From the NCBI RefSeq assembly GCF_024199795.1, contig NZ_JANADK010000001.1, positions 7,936,001-8,000,000 on the forward strand: DNA of 64,000 bases, read 5' to 3'. The stretch is from Bradyrhizobium sp. CCGB01 (lineage in GTDB: Bacteria; Pseudomonadota; Alphaproteobacteria; Rhizobiales; Xanthobacteraceae). Position numbers and translations under genes: made by a program. A model generated the notes under the pieces. It was not told where the DNA came from, did no database searches, and saw only the letters and a program-made list of their open reading frames with translations. Of this stretch, positions 18,168 to 26,855 are shown one piece after another; position 1 is the first letter of the stretch; every line of letters starts with the position of its first letter.

Positions 18168-18585
18168 CGTTGACTACGAGCCTCACCAGCGAGCGCTCCC
18201 GCTCGCTGGCACTTTCCCCGCACAAGCGAAAACGCAATCGAGGAATGGCCGCTGATCCGGCCCGCAGACGTCTGGCAGCGAGCGGCAAGTCATAGCGCGG
18301 CGCAAGAAGACCTCGCGCTACGGATGTCCTGCACTGGCCAACAGTCGAAAACCCATACTTCGGTATGCGATACGGCAGCATAACCGCTAGGTTGTGGTCA
18401 GTCCTGTCAGTGGGCATCGTACGACAAGCAGTGCATTCGACGAAACTCTCGGCGAGCTGGATCTGACCGCGGGCTTCTCACTTTCCGAGGAATCGCCACT
18501 CGGAACCGACATGTTCTCGCCGTCGGGCACGCCGTCTAAATCTATCTTTGTAGCTGAGATACAGCACAACCAGGCGAGGCGTACC
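18168..18585. other. Intergenic region upstream of the SDR gene
   Basis: About 420 bases with no convincing gene. It holds the second copy of the CATAC/GTATG palindrome (18349-18367), which suggests that a new promoter for the SDR-DUF417-dehalogenase unit starts here rather than read-through from the AhpD operon. Confidence 0.55.
18349..18367. promoter_or_regulatory. Second copy of the shared CATAC/GTATG palindrome
   Basis: AAACCCATAC, TTCG, GTATG: identical to the motif at 2406 over 19 bases except for one spacer base, while the right arm then diverges. It lies about 220 bases before the SDR start codon. Sharing between two distant promoter regions supports a regulator binding site. Confidence 0.5.
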
Positions 18586-19296
18586 ATGAACACGGACCAG
18601 AAGGTTGTTGTCGTTACGGGGGCTTCGCGGGGCCTCGGCGAAGCAATCGTCAAAGCATATCGCCGCCGCAACTATCGCGTTGTCGCGACATCTCGATCGA
18701 TCGCACCATCATCCGATCCTGACTTTCTGGCAATCCGTGGCGACATCGCCGATCCGGAAACTGGAAGGCGCGTCATCGAGTCTGCTTTGGAGCGATTCGG
18801 ACGTGTTGACACGTTGATCAACAATGCCGGTATCTTCATCCCCGGGCCATTCGAGAAATATACCGAACAGAATTACAAAGACGTTCTCGCATCCAACCTG
18901 AACGGCTTCTTCTTCATTACGCAGCGTGCCATCAAGACGATGCTGGAGCAAGGAGGGGGTCACGTCGTCCAGATAACGACCACCCTGGTCGAATACGCCA
19001 ACTCGAGCGTCCCCGCGGTTCTGGCGTCGATAACCAAGGGCGGCCTCGCCGCCGCGACGCGTGGTCTCGCAATCGAATACGCCTCCCGCGGCATTCGCGT
19101 TAATGCGGTGGCTCCCGGCATGATCAAGACACCTCTTCACGCTCCCGAGACGCACGAAGCTGTGGCATCGCTGCATCCCCTCAAGCGGATGGGTGAACCC
19201 GAGGATATTGCGCAGGCGATCCTCTACCTGGAAGACGCCAGCTTCGTAACCGGCGAAACCATTCACGTTGATGGTGGCCAGATCGCAGGTCACTGA
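18586..19296 (+). CDS. SDR-family protein lacking the usual catalytic tyrosine
   Basis: A 236-aa short-chain dehydrogenase/reductase fold: nucleotide-binding TGASRGLG at about 12-19, the NNAG motif, and the C-terminal pattern GIRVNAVAPGMIKTP and TGETIHVDGG. At the active site the normal YxxxK reads AxxxK (PAVLASITKGGL), so the catalytic Tyr is replaced by Ala although the Lys is kept. I recall other SDRs with this arrangement, so it may be a subfamily trait rather than damage. The start at 18586 was chosen over upstream in-frame codons because homology begins there. Genes for a DUF417 protein and a haloalkane dehalogenase follow on the same strand. Confidence 0.88.
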   Translation: MNTDQKVVVVTGASRGLGEAIVKAYRRRNYRVVATSRSIAPSSDPDFLAIRGDIADPETGRRVIESALERFGRVDTLINNAGIFIPGPFEKYTEQNYKDVLASNLNGFFFITQRAIKTMLEQGGGHVVQITTTLVEYANSSVPAVLASITKGGLAAATRGLAIEYASRGIRVNAVAPGMIKTPLHAPETHEAVASLHPLKRMGEPEDIAQAILYLEDASFVTGETIHVDGGQIAGH

Positions 19297-19405
19297 TTCA
19301 GAGACTGCCGCTGCAATTCGTGGGCAAGCCCATCTCTCTCGAGTTATCCCACCGGCGGAGCCGTCGTCATGGCGACGCTCCTGTCTTTTTCAATAGGAGG
19401 ACACC

Positions 19406-19939
19406 ATGAACTTCATCATCGATACGCTCGGCCGTTCGGGCCTGCTGCGGCGCGATCTCGATTATCACCTGCTCCGTGCCTCGATGGTGATCATCTTCGC
19501 GTGGTTCGGGTACGACAAATGGTTCGAATCCGAGATCAAAGGGCTGCTTCCATTGATCACCCACGGCCCGTTTATCTTCTGGACGATTCCGGTCCTGGGC
19601 ATCGGCGGCACGAGCGTTCTTCTGGGAGCTTCAGAATGGACCTTTGGTTCGCTACTGCTCCTGGGATATTGGAACAAGAAACTGGGTGTACTTGGCGCTC
19701 TCGGTTCCTGCTGCACCTTCATTGCAACCGTTACGATCTTGCCGTTTGCTCCTGACGCCTGGGATCCCGGCGCCGGAGGGTTCCCAGCCATGGGAATGGT
19801 CGCCGCTTTCCTCTTGAAGGATCTCGTCTTACTGACCGTCTCTGTCTATCTGCTGAAGCAGGATGTTCAGCGAGTCATCGCGGCGCGCGGGAAGCCGACA
19901 TTGGCCCGAGAAGGTAGCATGTTGTCCGCTACGAACTAA
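19406..19939 (+). CDS. DUF417 membrane protein (RclC/YkgB-like), second copy
   Basis: A 177-aa paralog of the protein at 17655, with the same features: DLDYHLLRASMVIIFAWFGYDKWF, SEWTFGSLLLLGYWNKKLGVLGALGS, and TFIATVTILPFAPDAWDPGAGGFP. It has about four membrane spans. The ATG follows a strong TAGGAGG site. Two DUF417 genes within 1.8 kb point to a local duplication, or to two units with different regulation. It lies between the SDR and the haloalkane dehalogenase genes. Confidence 0.88.
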   Translation: MNFIIDTLGRSGLLRRDLDYHLLRASMVIIFAWFGYDKWFESEIKGLLPLITHGPFIFWTIPVLGIGGTSVLLGASEWTFGSLLLLGYWNKKLGVLGALGSCCTFIATVTILPFAPDAWDPGAGGFPAMGMVAAFLLKDLVLLTVSVYLLKQDVQRVIAARGKPTLAREGSMLSATN

Positions 19940-20035
19940 GAAGCACTCGCAAATCATGATCCACACCGTCGTGATGGTGGGCTGAAACTATACGCATCGG
20001 GCGACGTCGGACATTAATGAGAAAAGGAACACGGT

Positions 20036-20923
20036 ATGATCTCCGCGGAGTTTCCGTACCAAAAAAAGCGACGGCAAGTTCTGGGCAGAGAGATGGCCTA
20101 CGTGGAGGTGGGAGAAGGCAACCCCATTGTGCTGCTGCATGGTAATCCCACCTCCTCGTACCTGTGGCGCAACGTATTGCCACATCTGCAGCCACTCGGA
20201 CGCTGCATCGCCCCCGACCTGATCGGCATGGGCGATTCAGACAAGTTGCCTGACAGTGGTCCCAGCTCGTATCGCTTCGTCGAGCACCGCCGCTACCTCG
20301 ATGCCCTGCTCGAGGCCTTGGATGTACGCGAGCGAGTTACCTTGGTCATCCATGACTGGGGCTCGGCTCTCGGCTTCGACTGGGCCAATCGCCATCGCGA
20401 GGCCGTAAAGGGAATCGCGTTCATGGAGGCGATCGTGGCGCCGCAAGGTAAAGACCACTGGGACAAGATGGGAATGCGTCCCGCCTTGGAGGCGCTGCGC
20501 TCGGAGGCCGGCGAGACGATGGTGCTGCAGAACAACTATTTCATCGAAGAAATCCTGCCGAACGCCATCCTGCGAAAGCTCTCCGCCGCGGAGATGGCAC
20601 AGTACCGACGGCCGTTCGCCGAACCTGGCGAGGGGCGACGGCCGACGCTGACCTGGCCCCGGCAAATACCAATCGAGGGCGAGCCTGCCGATGTGGTTGC
20701 GATTGCGACCGACTATGCGAACTGGCTGGGGAAGAGCAACGTGCCCAAGCTGTTTCTGAAGGCTGAGCCCGGTGCGATCCTTGACAATCATACGCTGGTC
20801 AACCTCGTGCGTGGGTGGCCGGCTCTGACCGAGAGGAGCGTGGCGGGAATCCATTTCGTCCAGGAAGATTCGCCGGACGAGATCGGACGAGCGGTCGTCG
20901 ACTGGATGAAGACACTCGGCTAA
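20036..20923 (+). CDS. Haloalkane dehalogenase (alpha/beta hydrolase, LinB/DhaA type)
   Basis: A 295-aa cytoplasmic enzyme expected to hydrolyse carbon-halogen bonds to an alcohol plus halide. All key residues line up with the LinB/DhaA subfamily: halide-binding N37 in HGNPTSSYLWR, nucleophile D107 and halide-binding W108 in HDWGSALGFDWA, acid E131 in FMEAI, and base H273 in IHFVQEDSPDEIG. The N-terminus has no signal peptide. It is the last gene of the SDR-DUF417 unit and converges with the porin gene. The substrate range cannot be predicted; a role in degrading natural or pollutant halogenated compounds is inference. Confidence 0.93.
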   Translation: MISAEFPYQKKRRQVLGREMAYVEVGEGNPIVLLHGNPTSSYLWRNVLPHLQPLGRCIAPDLIGMGDSDKLPDSGPSSYRFVEHRRYLDALLEALDVRERVTLVIHDWGSALGFDWANRHREAVKGIAFMEAIVAPQGKDHWDKMGMRPALEALRSEAGETMVLQNNYFIEEILPNAILRKLSAAEMAQYRRPFAEPGEGRRPTLTWPRQIPIEGEPADVVAIATDYANWLGKSNVPKLFLKAEPGAILDNHTLVNLVRGWPALTERSVAGIHFVQEDSPDEIGRAVVDWMKTLG

Positions 20924-20963
20924 GAGGCGCCAGTAAGACCTGGTGCATCGTCGGCACCCTTGG

Positions 20964-20989
20964 CGATTAGGACTCATTCGTCCTAATCG
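20964..20989. terminator. Hairpin between convergent dehalogenase and porin genes
   Basis: Ten-base perfect arms CGATTAGGAC and GTCCTAATCG with a six-base loop lie between two convergent genes. No clear T-run follows on either side, so termination is inferred from position and symmetry. Confidence 0.5.
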
Positions 20990-21033
20990 GTAGTTGCCCG
21001 GATCAATCCCAAAGGAGACAATGCGCTCCTGCC

Positions 21034-22617
21034 TTAGAATGCGAACTGGGTCCGCATTGCTACCGCATCAAATGTCGCGCCGGTGTCTGCCGTTGAAGTC
21101 GGCGACTGTTGCTTGGCGACGTCGCCGTGCAGATAGTCCAGCATGAAGCGGAGATTGCCATTGACGTACCAGTTCAAGCCCGCTGTGTAGACGGTCTGCC
21201 GACCGCCTGCGACCCCAGTTGCGGTTGCCAGCCTGTCATTGAGATTGATCGTCGAGACACGGCCTGCGACTTCCCAAGCGCCCCAGCCGCCGCCCCGCAG
21301 CGAGAATGGATCCGCCGGCTTAACGCCGCTGTACGAGGCAGTTGACGCATTGTAGGTGCGGGTCTCGCCGGTCAGCACATAGCTTGCTTGCGCATAGCCC
21401 CCCTGAAAATGAAGGCTCGGTGCACCGATCGGCGCCAGTCCCGTCGATGCATCGCGATCGACATTGTACCAGTAATACTCACCCTGGACGTACAGCGACC
21501 CATAGCTTGCCGCGGCTTCGGCACCGTAGACCTGTACACCCGAGGCGTTGGCGACTGCGCTGGTCGAAATCAGCGCGGTCGGATCGATCCGCAGCTCGGG
21601 ACGATCGCTGAACGAAACCGTCTGCGCGTTGGTCACAAGATTACGCGGCGGCTGGATCAGCCACTCGGCGTTGGCACCGAGGTGCAACGAGTAATTGCTG
21701 CCGCTGGCGAGCTGGCCCGCAGCGCGGGCAACCGCACCATACTGTTCGGTGGATCCCGCAGGCGTCACGCTGGAAGCGGAATGTATTGAACCCGTGGTCG
21801 GACCGGTGACGTAACCGCCGACCCAGAACGAGTCGTTCCACCAGCGCGTACCGAACGTCGAACGGAAATCTCCGGCGGCGACATTGACCGCGATGACCTG
21901 AGCTGACGAGCGTTCGAGGAACGTCGTTTCGTTGGAGCTCGTGGCCTCGTCGATCGTCCATGGAAGGTCCATGATGCCGCCTTCGATCGCCATCTTACCG
22001 CCGAACGGCTTGAGGCCCGTGTAGCTCAGGTAGGCATTCTCAAGTCCCGAAACGCCCCCACCCGGGAGAGACCCCGGCGCCGCGCCGCCGAAGCCATCCG
22101 ACGAACCGCCGAAATCATAGACCAAGGCAAAATTCCAGTCGCCGAGGAATTTGCCTGCGATGCCGATGCGCGCGCGGCGGACGTTCTCACCAGAATTCAG
22201 TCGTTGCGGCGAGGTCGCCGCCGTGTTTGGACGGTAATCGTAACCGCCGACATCCCAATGCAGGCGGCCCGTGATGCCGATGCAGTTCTCGCCGTCGGCG
22301 CTGCAGATGGTCGGCCGGTTATTCGGCATCGATACGAGCGCGCTGGAATACGGCACCGGAGCTTTCGCTGGAATCGTAACCGCGGCTCTTGCTGCCGCCT
22401 TTGCTTCGGCCTTTGCATTCGCCGCGGCCGCCGCACTCGCTGCCGTCTCCTTCTGGAGTATATCCAGCCTGTGTTCGAGCAAAAGCAATTGTTGCTTCAA
22501 GGACGATATCTCCGCATCGTTACCGCCCGCGTTCGATGCGCGCGCTGGTTGAAGCGAGACTGACGTGAGCGCGGTTGCCGTGAGCATCATGGTGGATGCT
22601 AAACGATTGATGTGCAT
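21034..22617 (-). CDS. Outer-membrane porin (OprO/OprP type) with coiled-coil N-terminus
   Basis: About 527 aa. A signal peptide (MHINRLASTMMLTATALTSVSLQPARA) is followed by a short coiled coil (EISSLKQQLLLLEHRLDILQ) and an Ala/Lys-rich linker, then a long beta-rich region (GITGRLHWDVGGYDY, RRARIGIAGKFLGDWNFALVYDFGG) ending with the outer-membrane signature AMRTQFAF, whose final residue is Phe. This matches phosphate-selective-porin-like proteins. I place the start at 22617, the second Met, because the signal peptide begins there. It is downstream of the dehydrogenase/HAD operon after a ~220-base gap, and may admit the substrate of that pathway (inference). Confidence 0.87.
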   Translation of the reverse strand: MHINRLASTMMLTATALTSVSLQPARASNAGGNDAEISSLKQQLLLLEHRLDILQKETAASAAAAANAKAEAKAAARAAVTIPAKAPVPYSSALVSMPNNRPTICSADGENCIGITGRLHWDVGGYDYRPNTAATSPQRLNSGENVRRARIGIAGKFLGDWNFALVYDFGGSSDGFGGAAPGSLPGGGVSGLENAYLSYTGLKPFGGKMAIEGGIMDLPWTIDEATSSNETTFLERSSAQVIAVNVAAGDFRSTFGTRWWNDSFWVGGYVTGPTTGSIHSASSVTPAGSTEQYGAVARAAGQLASGSNYSLHLGANAEWLIQPPRNLVTNAQTVSFSDRPELRIDPTALISTSAVANASGVQVYGAEAAASYGSLYVQGEYYWYNVDRDASTGLAPIGAPSLHFQGGYAQASYVLTGETRTYNASTASYSGVKPADPFSLRGGGWGAWEVAGRVSTINLNDRLATATGVAGGRQTVYTAGLNWYVNGNLRFMLDYLHGDVAKQQSPTSTADTGATFDAVAMRTQFAF

Positions 22618-22780
22618 GTAAGACTCCAAACGGGGCTCAACTTGGGAGGCCTCCGCAGTTGGCGAGAACGTATTTCAACAGTGGCAAGCGGGCTCGCCGC
22701 AGAAACCCAAACTGCACGACGGCTCGTTGAACGAGACGTTGTTGTCGTGCTCGATCACGTTGGCGAACCGCTTGCGGAAC

Positions 22781-22825
22781 GGCAGGATCACTACAACACT
22801 GGTCGCCCGCACAGCGGGATGACTG
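22781..22825 (+). pseudogene. Transposase remnant (IS481/IS3-type C-terminus)
   Basis: The plus frame reads QDHYNTGRPHSGMT, close to the conserved end of DDE integrase-type transposases (YNxxRPHS). The match is short and no transposase body or terminal repeats were found. The fragment lies in the gap between the porin and HAD genes, which suggests an old insertion and deletion there. Confidence 0.4.
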
Positions 22826-22852
22826 CATCCCCGGTGTCGCTCGTCTTCGTGC

Positions 22853-23677
22853 TTAGCTTCGCCACCGCCGAATGGCCTCGGTTGCAACACCAGGCAAATC
22901 CGGTGCAACGATCTGAGGCTGAGGGAGGTTATCGACGAGGAGCGGCGCGTTCCCGGCACGGGTGATCAAAGCACCTGAGTAGCCGACGCTCTGTGCACCG
23001 ATTGTGTCCCAGACATGAGCCGCGACCATGCAGAGCGAGGACGGTGCAACGTTTAGTTCTTCGGCCACGAGATGATAGCCCTGGGCAGCCGGCTTGAAGC
23101 GACGGACCCGGTCGACACTGAAGGATCTCTCAAACCATTCGGCAATGCCTGCATTTTTGAGCGGACTGGCCTTTGGATCTGGAGGGGAGTTCGTAAAGCT
23201 TACCAGACGGAAGCCCGCCTCCTTCAGTTGCTTCAGTCCCGCGAGAACATCGGGATGAGCTGGCATCGTCAGCATTCGCGTGCGGAGATCATCGATGTCC
23301 GATGCAGTTACCTTGGCGCCATAGATGGTGCCAAGCATCTTCAAGATTCCTTGACCGAGATCGAAGAAGGTAAGGTAGGGGCCGGACAGCGTTACTGCGT
23401 TGGAATACAGGATCAGTTGATTGAACCACTCTCGCATGATCTTTCGATCATTGAACACGCGCTCAAACACCGGACTGATGTACTCTATATCGAGCAGTGT
23501 TTCATTGACATCGAACACGAGGATCGAGGGTGCGTCGGACGTTTCCTTGGCGGCGGCGGCGTTCGCGTGGCTGGTATTCCCCATGAGGTTTGCAGTGATC
23601 CCACCGGCGGCGGCGATGCCGAGTCCCGACAAGAGCTTACGACGCCCAATCGACCTGGGGGTTTCGTCCTGCATCAT
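22853..23677 (-). CDS. Tat-exported haloacid dehalogenase-like hydrolase (type II)
   Basis: A 274-aa protein. It starts with a twin-arginine signal (GRRKLLSGLGIAAAGGITANL), so the enzyme should act in the periplasm. The mature part is a HAD hydrolase of the (S)-2-haloacid dehalogenase/type II class: nucleophile D56 in VFDVNETLLD, Ser/Thr in VSFTNSPPDP, the Lys in RRFKPAAQGY, and MVAAHVWDTIGA near the end. Type II dehalogenases normally turn 2-haloacids into hydroxyacids in the cytoplasm. It lies 63 bases after the cytochrome c gene of the FAD dehydrogenase and is probably co-transcribed. Confidence 0.88.
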   Translation of the reverse strand: MMQDETPRSIGRRKLLSGLGIAAAGGITANLMGNTSHANAAAAKETSDAPSILVFDVNETLLDIEYISPVFERVFNDRKIMREWFNQLILYSNAVTLSGPYLTFFDLGQGILKMLGTIYGAKVTASDIDDLRTRMLTMPAHPDVLAGLKQLKEAGFRLVSFTNSPPDPKASPLKNAGIAEWFERSFSVDRVRRFKPAAQGYHLVAEELNVAPSSLCMVAAHVWDTIGAQSVGYSGALITRAGNAPLLVDNLPQPQIVAPDLPGVATEAIRRWRS

Positions 23678-23740
23678 GGTTTACTCCATTGGATATCGGC
23701 TGATTTCAGCAGCGGTCCGCCACAGCATGCGGTCGGTTTG

Positions 23741-25087
23741 TCAGTCCTGGTCGCCTGAATTGTCGGTTCGTCGCGGCTTCTGAAGATCCAGCTGCTTGCG
23801 CAAAGCGGCAACGTCATCCGGGTTGAGCGGCGGAGCTCGGTTGCCCCAGCTGTTCCGAACATAGGTCGCAACATCCGCTATTTCTCGATCGGTGAGCTTC
23901 CATGAGAATGCCGGCATGCTCAACGGCGACGGGCGGCTCGGCGTGGCCGCGATGCTAGTTCCTGCCAGGATCAGGTGCTCGAGGCCCGTGGCATCGAGTT
24001 GTTGGACCATGGCATTATTGCCAAGAGGTGGAAACAAACTTGGCTGTCCCTTGCCATTCTCCAGATGGCAGGAGGCGCATGCATCCGAATAGATCTCATG
24101 TCCGCGAGAGATCGAGGCTGCGTCGATCGCGACCGCGGATTGCGAAGAAGGACCAGCGGGAAGACTCTTGAGGTAAACTGCAATGGCGGTACGATCCGCA
24201 TCAGTCAGAAGTGATGTCGAATACGTGACTACGTCTGCCATCGCGCCTCCCGCTCCTGCATGAGCATTGCGACCAATCTTCAAATATTCGGAGATATCGC
24301 CCTCGCTCCAGGCGCCGAGCCCGGTGCGAATGTCACCGGTCAGGTCCGGGGCCGTCCAGTTGTCGATCACGGCGCCGCGGAATTCATGACCAGCCTGATC
24401 GGCCCCGAACGCGTTCTTTGGAGTGTGGCAGGCGCCACAATGGCCGGGACCATTGACCAGATAGGCTCCCCTGTTCCAGACCTCCGACTTCTCGGAGGCT
24501 GATGCAAAGCTCCGGGTCTTGAGAAACAGCAGATTCCAACCCGCGACGAGGCTACGGAAATTGAGAGGAAAGATCAGCTGGTTCGCTGGCGGCGTGTAGT
24601 GGACCGGCGGCGTTGTCTTGATATAGGCAAGCAGCGCATCGTCGTCCGCGCGGCTCATGGTACGAAACCACGGGTAAGGAAACGCCGGATAAAGGTTCTC
24701 GCCATTCGCCCCATGACCATCATGCATAGCGCGATAGAACTGGTCTGGCGTCCACCGCCCGATGCCGGTTTCGGGATCTGGTGTAATGTTGGAGGAATAG
24801 ATGACTCCGAAGGGCGTTTTGAGTCCGAGTCCACCAGACAGCGGCTCGCCGCCCTTTCGCATGTGACACGAGACGCAATCGCCCGCGCGCATGAGCTCCT
24901 GCCCATGACGTAGAATCTCAGCACCGGCGCCATCGGGGATCTGAACCGTAAGAACGGAGAGGGCCGTGATGACTGAGGAGGGATTGCGCGGCAGTGCTGG
25001 CGTCTGACCTTCGGCCCAGCTGATCGCAGCGAGCGCAGCGACACCTAAACCCAAGACCGTGGTCTTGAAGAACAACGAGCGCTTCAT
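23741..25087 (-). CDS. Triheme cytochrome c subunit of a membrane FAD dehydrogenase
   Basis: A 448-aa protein with an N-terminal signal or anchor (FFKTTVLGLGVAALAAISWA) and three heme c sites: C71-VS-CH, C217-GA-CH and C340... in the set CVSCH, CGACH and CASCH at residues 71-75, 217-221 and 337-341. This is the layout of the cytochrome subunit of gluconate, sorbitol, glucose and alcohol dehydrogenases that passes electrons from the flavin subunit to ubiquinone or the respiratory chain. It overlaps the flavoprotein gene by four bases (ATGA coupling). Confidence 0.92.
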   Translation of the reverse strand: MKRSLFFKTTVLGLGVAALAAISWAEGQTPALPRNPSSVITALSVLTVQIPDGAGAEILRHGQELMRAGDCVSCHMRKGGEPLSGGLGLKTPFGVIYSSNITPDPETGIGRWTPDQFYRAMHDGHGANGENLYPAFPYPWFRTMSRADDDALLAYIKTTPPVHYTPPANQLIFPLNFRSLVAGWNLLFLKTRSFASASEKSEVWNRGAYLVNGPGHCGACHTPKNAFGADQAGHEFRGAVIDNWTAPDLTGDIRTGLGAWSEGDISEYLKIGRNAHAGAGGAMADVVTYSTSLLTDADRTAIAVYLKSLPAGPSSQSAVAIDAASISRGHEIYSDACASCHLENGKGQPSLFPPLGNNAMVQQLDATGLEHLILAGTSIAATPSRPSPLSMPAFSWKLTDREIADVATYVRNSWGNRAPPLNPDDVAALRKQLDLQKPRRTDNSGDQD

Positions 25088-26853
25088 GCGTGCACCAGCG
25101 GACCTGGCGTCTTCAGATAACGCTCAATGATAGCCTGCGCGGCGTGGTAGGTAAGAGCCGCAACGGTGGCAGTCGGGTTGTAACCGGGGTTTTGCGGGAA
25201 GGCGCCCGCCCCCATCGAGAACACGTTTGGTACATCCCACGACTGCAGATACTTATTGATGACACTGTTCTGCGGATTATCGCCCATGATGGCGCCGCCC
25301 GTGTTGTGGGTTGTCTGATAGGGGACGACGCTCCAGGCTCCCTTCCGGCGATTCTCCTTGATTTCGCGGGGATTCATCGCTCGCGCGATTTCTGCCGCCC
25401 TGTCGGTGAGGTAATTCGACATCTTCAGGTCGTTCTCGTTGAAGTCGAATGTCATTCGCAGCATGGGCCGGCCGAATACGTCGCGGTAGGTCGGGTCGAG
25501 ATCCAGGTAGTTCCCACGCGAGCTCATGCTCGAGCCATGGATGCTCAGATTGAATGAGCGCAGATAGTTTTTCGCGGCCGAATGCTTCCACTCCAGGCCC
25601 CAAGCCGGCGTACCCTTGGGAGTGTACATCATCTCGATGGGACGACCGCCGGTGACCATGCCAGCGATGTACGCACCACCGATGAACCCGAGGCCCGAGT
25701 GATCAAAGTTGTCACCGTTGAAATCGTCGACCACCGTCGCCAGCGCGCCGGCACCAATGAACGGATTGATGATTTTGTCGTCGAAGAACACATTGACCGA
25801 CGACATCGTTTGGTAGGCGTAGTTCTTGCCTACTAAACCGTCGCCTGTCTTGGGATCGTATGGCTGGCCGATGCCGGACAGCAGCAACAGCCGCACATTG
25901 TGCAAGATGTACGCTCCGAGAAAAACCATCTCGGCCGGCTGGAAGAACTCCTCCCCGGCGCTGTTCACATACGTGACGCCGGTAGCCCTCTTCTTGTCGG
26001 GCGTGAGCTCGATCCTGAGTACCTCGCACTCCGTGCGGAGCTCGAAGTTTGACTTCCGCATCAGATAAGGAAGCACCGTGGTCTGGGGGCTCGCCTTCGA
26101 ATAGTTTCCACAGCCAAACTTCTCGCAAAAACCGCAGTAGGTGCATTTACCCAACTGACAACCCAAGGGGTTCACGTAGGATTGGCTGAGGTTGCCTCCG
26201 GGATGCGGAAACGGGTGACGGCCGAGCGATGCTGCAGCCTGCCCGAATAATGTCGGGCCGTAAGTCTGCTTCATCGGCGGCGTGGGATATTCGTCCGAAC
26301 GAGACCCTTCAAATGGGTTGCCGCCCGGCTGAATTTGTCCTCGAAGATTGCCCGCCTTGCCGCTGGTGCCGCAAAGCTTGTCGAAAGCGTCATAGTGGAG
26401 CTCCAGCTCATCATAAGTGACGCCCCAGTCCTGCACCGTCAGGTCGTAATCGGTGACCGCGCTCTTGCCATAACGCTCCTGGTTGTGGCTCTTCGTCTGG
26501 AAATCGCTTGGAAGAAAGCGCCAGATCTGACCGTTCCAGTGCACGCCGCCTGAACCGACACCAGTCCCGAGCAGGAATGAACCCAGGTGTCGCATCGGCA
26601 GCGCTTCCTGGTTCACATGGTTTCGAATCGTGAGGGTGTCATCCGATACATTCTGAAACAGGTGGTGGCGCCACATGTAACGCAGCTCATCTTGCGCGAA
26701 ACCCGTCGCAAATTCGGTGGAGGTATCTCGCCATGGGCCTCGCTCAAGCCCGAGAACGTTCAGTCCCACATCGCAAAGTTGTTGACTCATGATGGCGCCG
26801 GTCCAGCCAAAGCCAACCATCACCGCATCAACCGGCTTCAGAGTCGTAGCCAT
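25084..26853 (-). CDS. GMC-family FAD dehydrogenase catalytic subunit
   Basis: A 589-aa flavoprotein. The FAD-binding loop VMVGFGWTGAIMSQQL is at residues about 11-26 and the GMC C-terminal signature at the end (HNTGGAIMGDNPQNSV, NPGYNPTATVAALTYHAA). A cysteine cluster CQLGKCTYCGFCEKFGCG in the middle resembles the iron-sulfur site of FAD-dependent glucose dehydrogenase alpha subunits. The start ATG at 26853 has GGGAGG upstream and lies two bases after the small-subunit stop. It oxidises an alcohol or sugar in the periplasm. No signal is present, so it is presumably carried out with the Tat-tagged small subunit. The substrate is unknown; a halo-alcohol is possible given the neighbours. Confidence 0.92.
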   Translation of the reverse strand: MATTLKPVDAVMVGFGWTGAIMSQQLCDVGLNVLGLERGPWRDTSTEFATGFAQDELRYMWRHHLFQNVSDDTLTIRNHVNQEALPMRHLGSFLLGTGVGSGGVHWNGQIWRFLPSDFQTKSHNQERYGKSAVTDYDLTVQDWGVTYDELELHYDAFDKLCGTSGKAGNLRGQIQPGGNPFEGSRSDEYPTPPMKQTYGPTLFGQAAASLGRHPFPHPGGNLSQSYVNPLGCQLGKCTYCGFCEKFGCGNYSKASPQTTVLPYLMRKSNFELRTECEVLRIELTPDKKRATGVTYVNSAGEEFFQPAEMVFLGAYILHNVRLLLLSGIGQPYDPKTGDGLVGKNYAYQTMSSVNVFFDDKIINPFIGAGALATVVDDFNGDNFDHSGLGFIGGAYIAGMVTGGRPIEMMYTPKGTPAWGLEWKHSAAKNYLRSFNLSIHGSSMSSRGNYLDLDPTYRDVFGRPMLRMTFDFNENDLKMSNYLTDRAAEIARAMNPREIKENRRKGAWSVVPYQTTHNTGGAIMGDNPQNSVINKYLQSWDVPNVFSMGAGAFPQNPGYNPTATVAALTYHAAQAIIERYLKTPGPLVHA

Positions 26854-26855
26854 GC

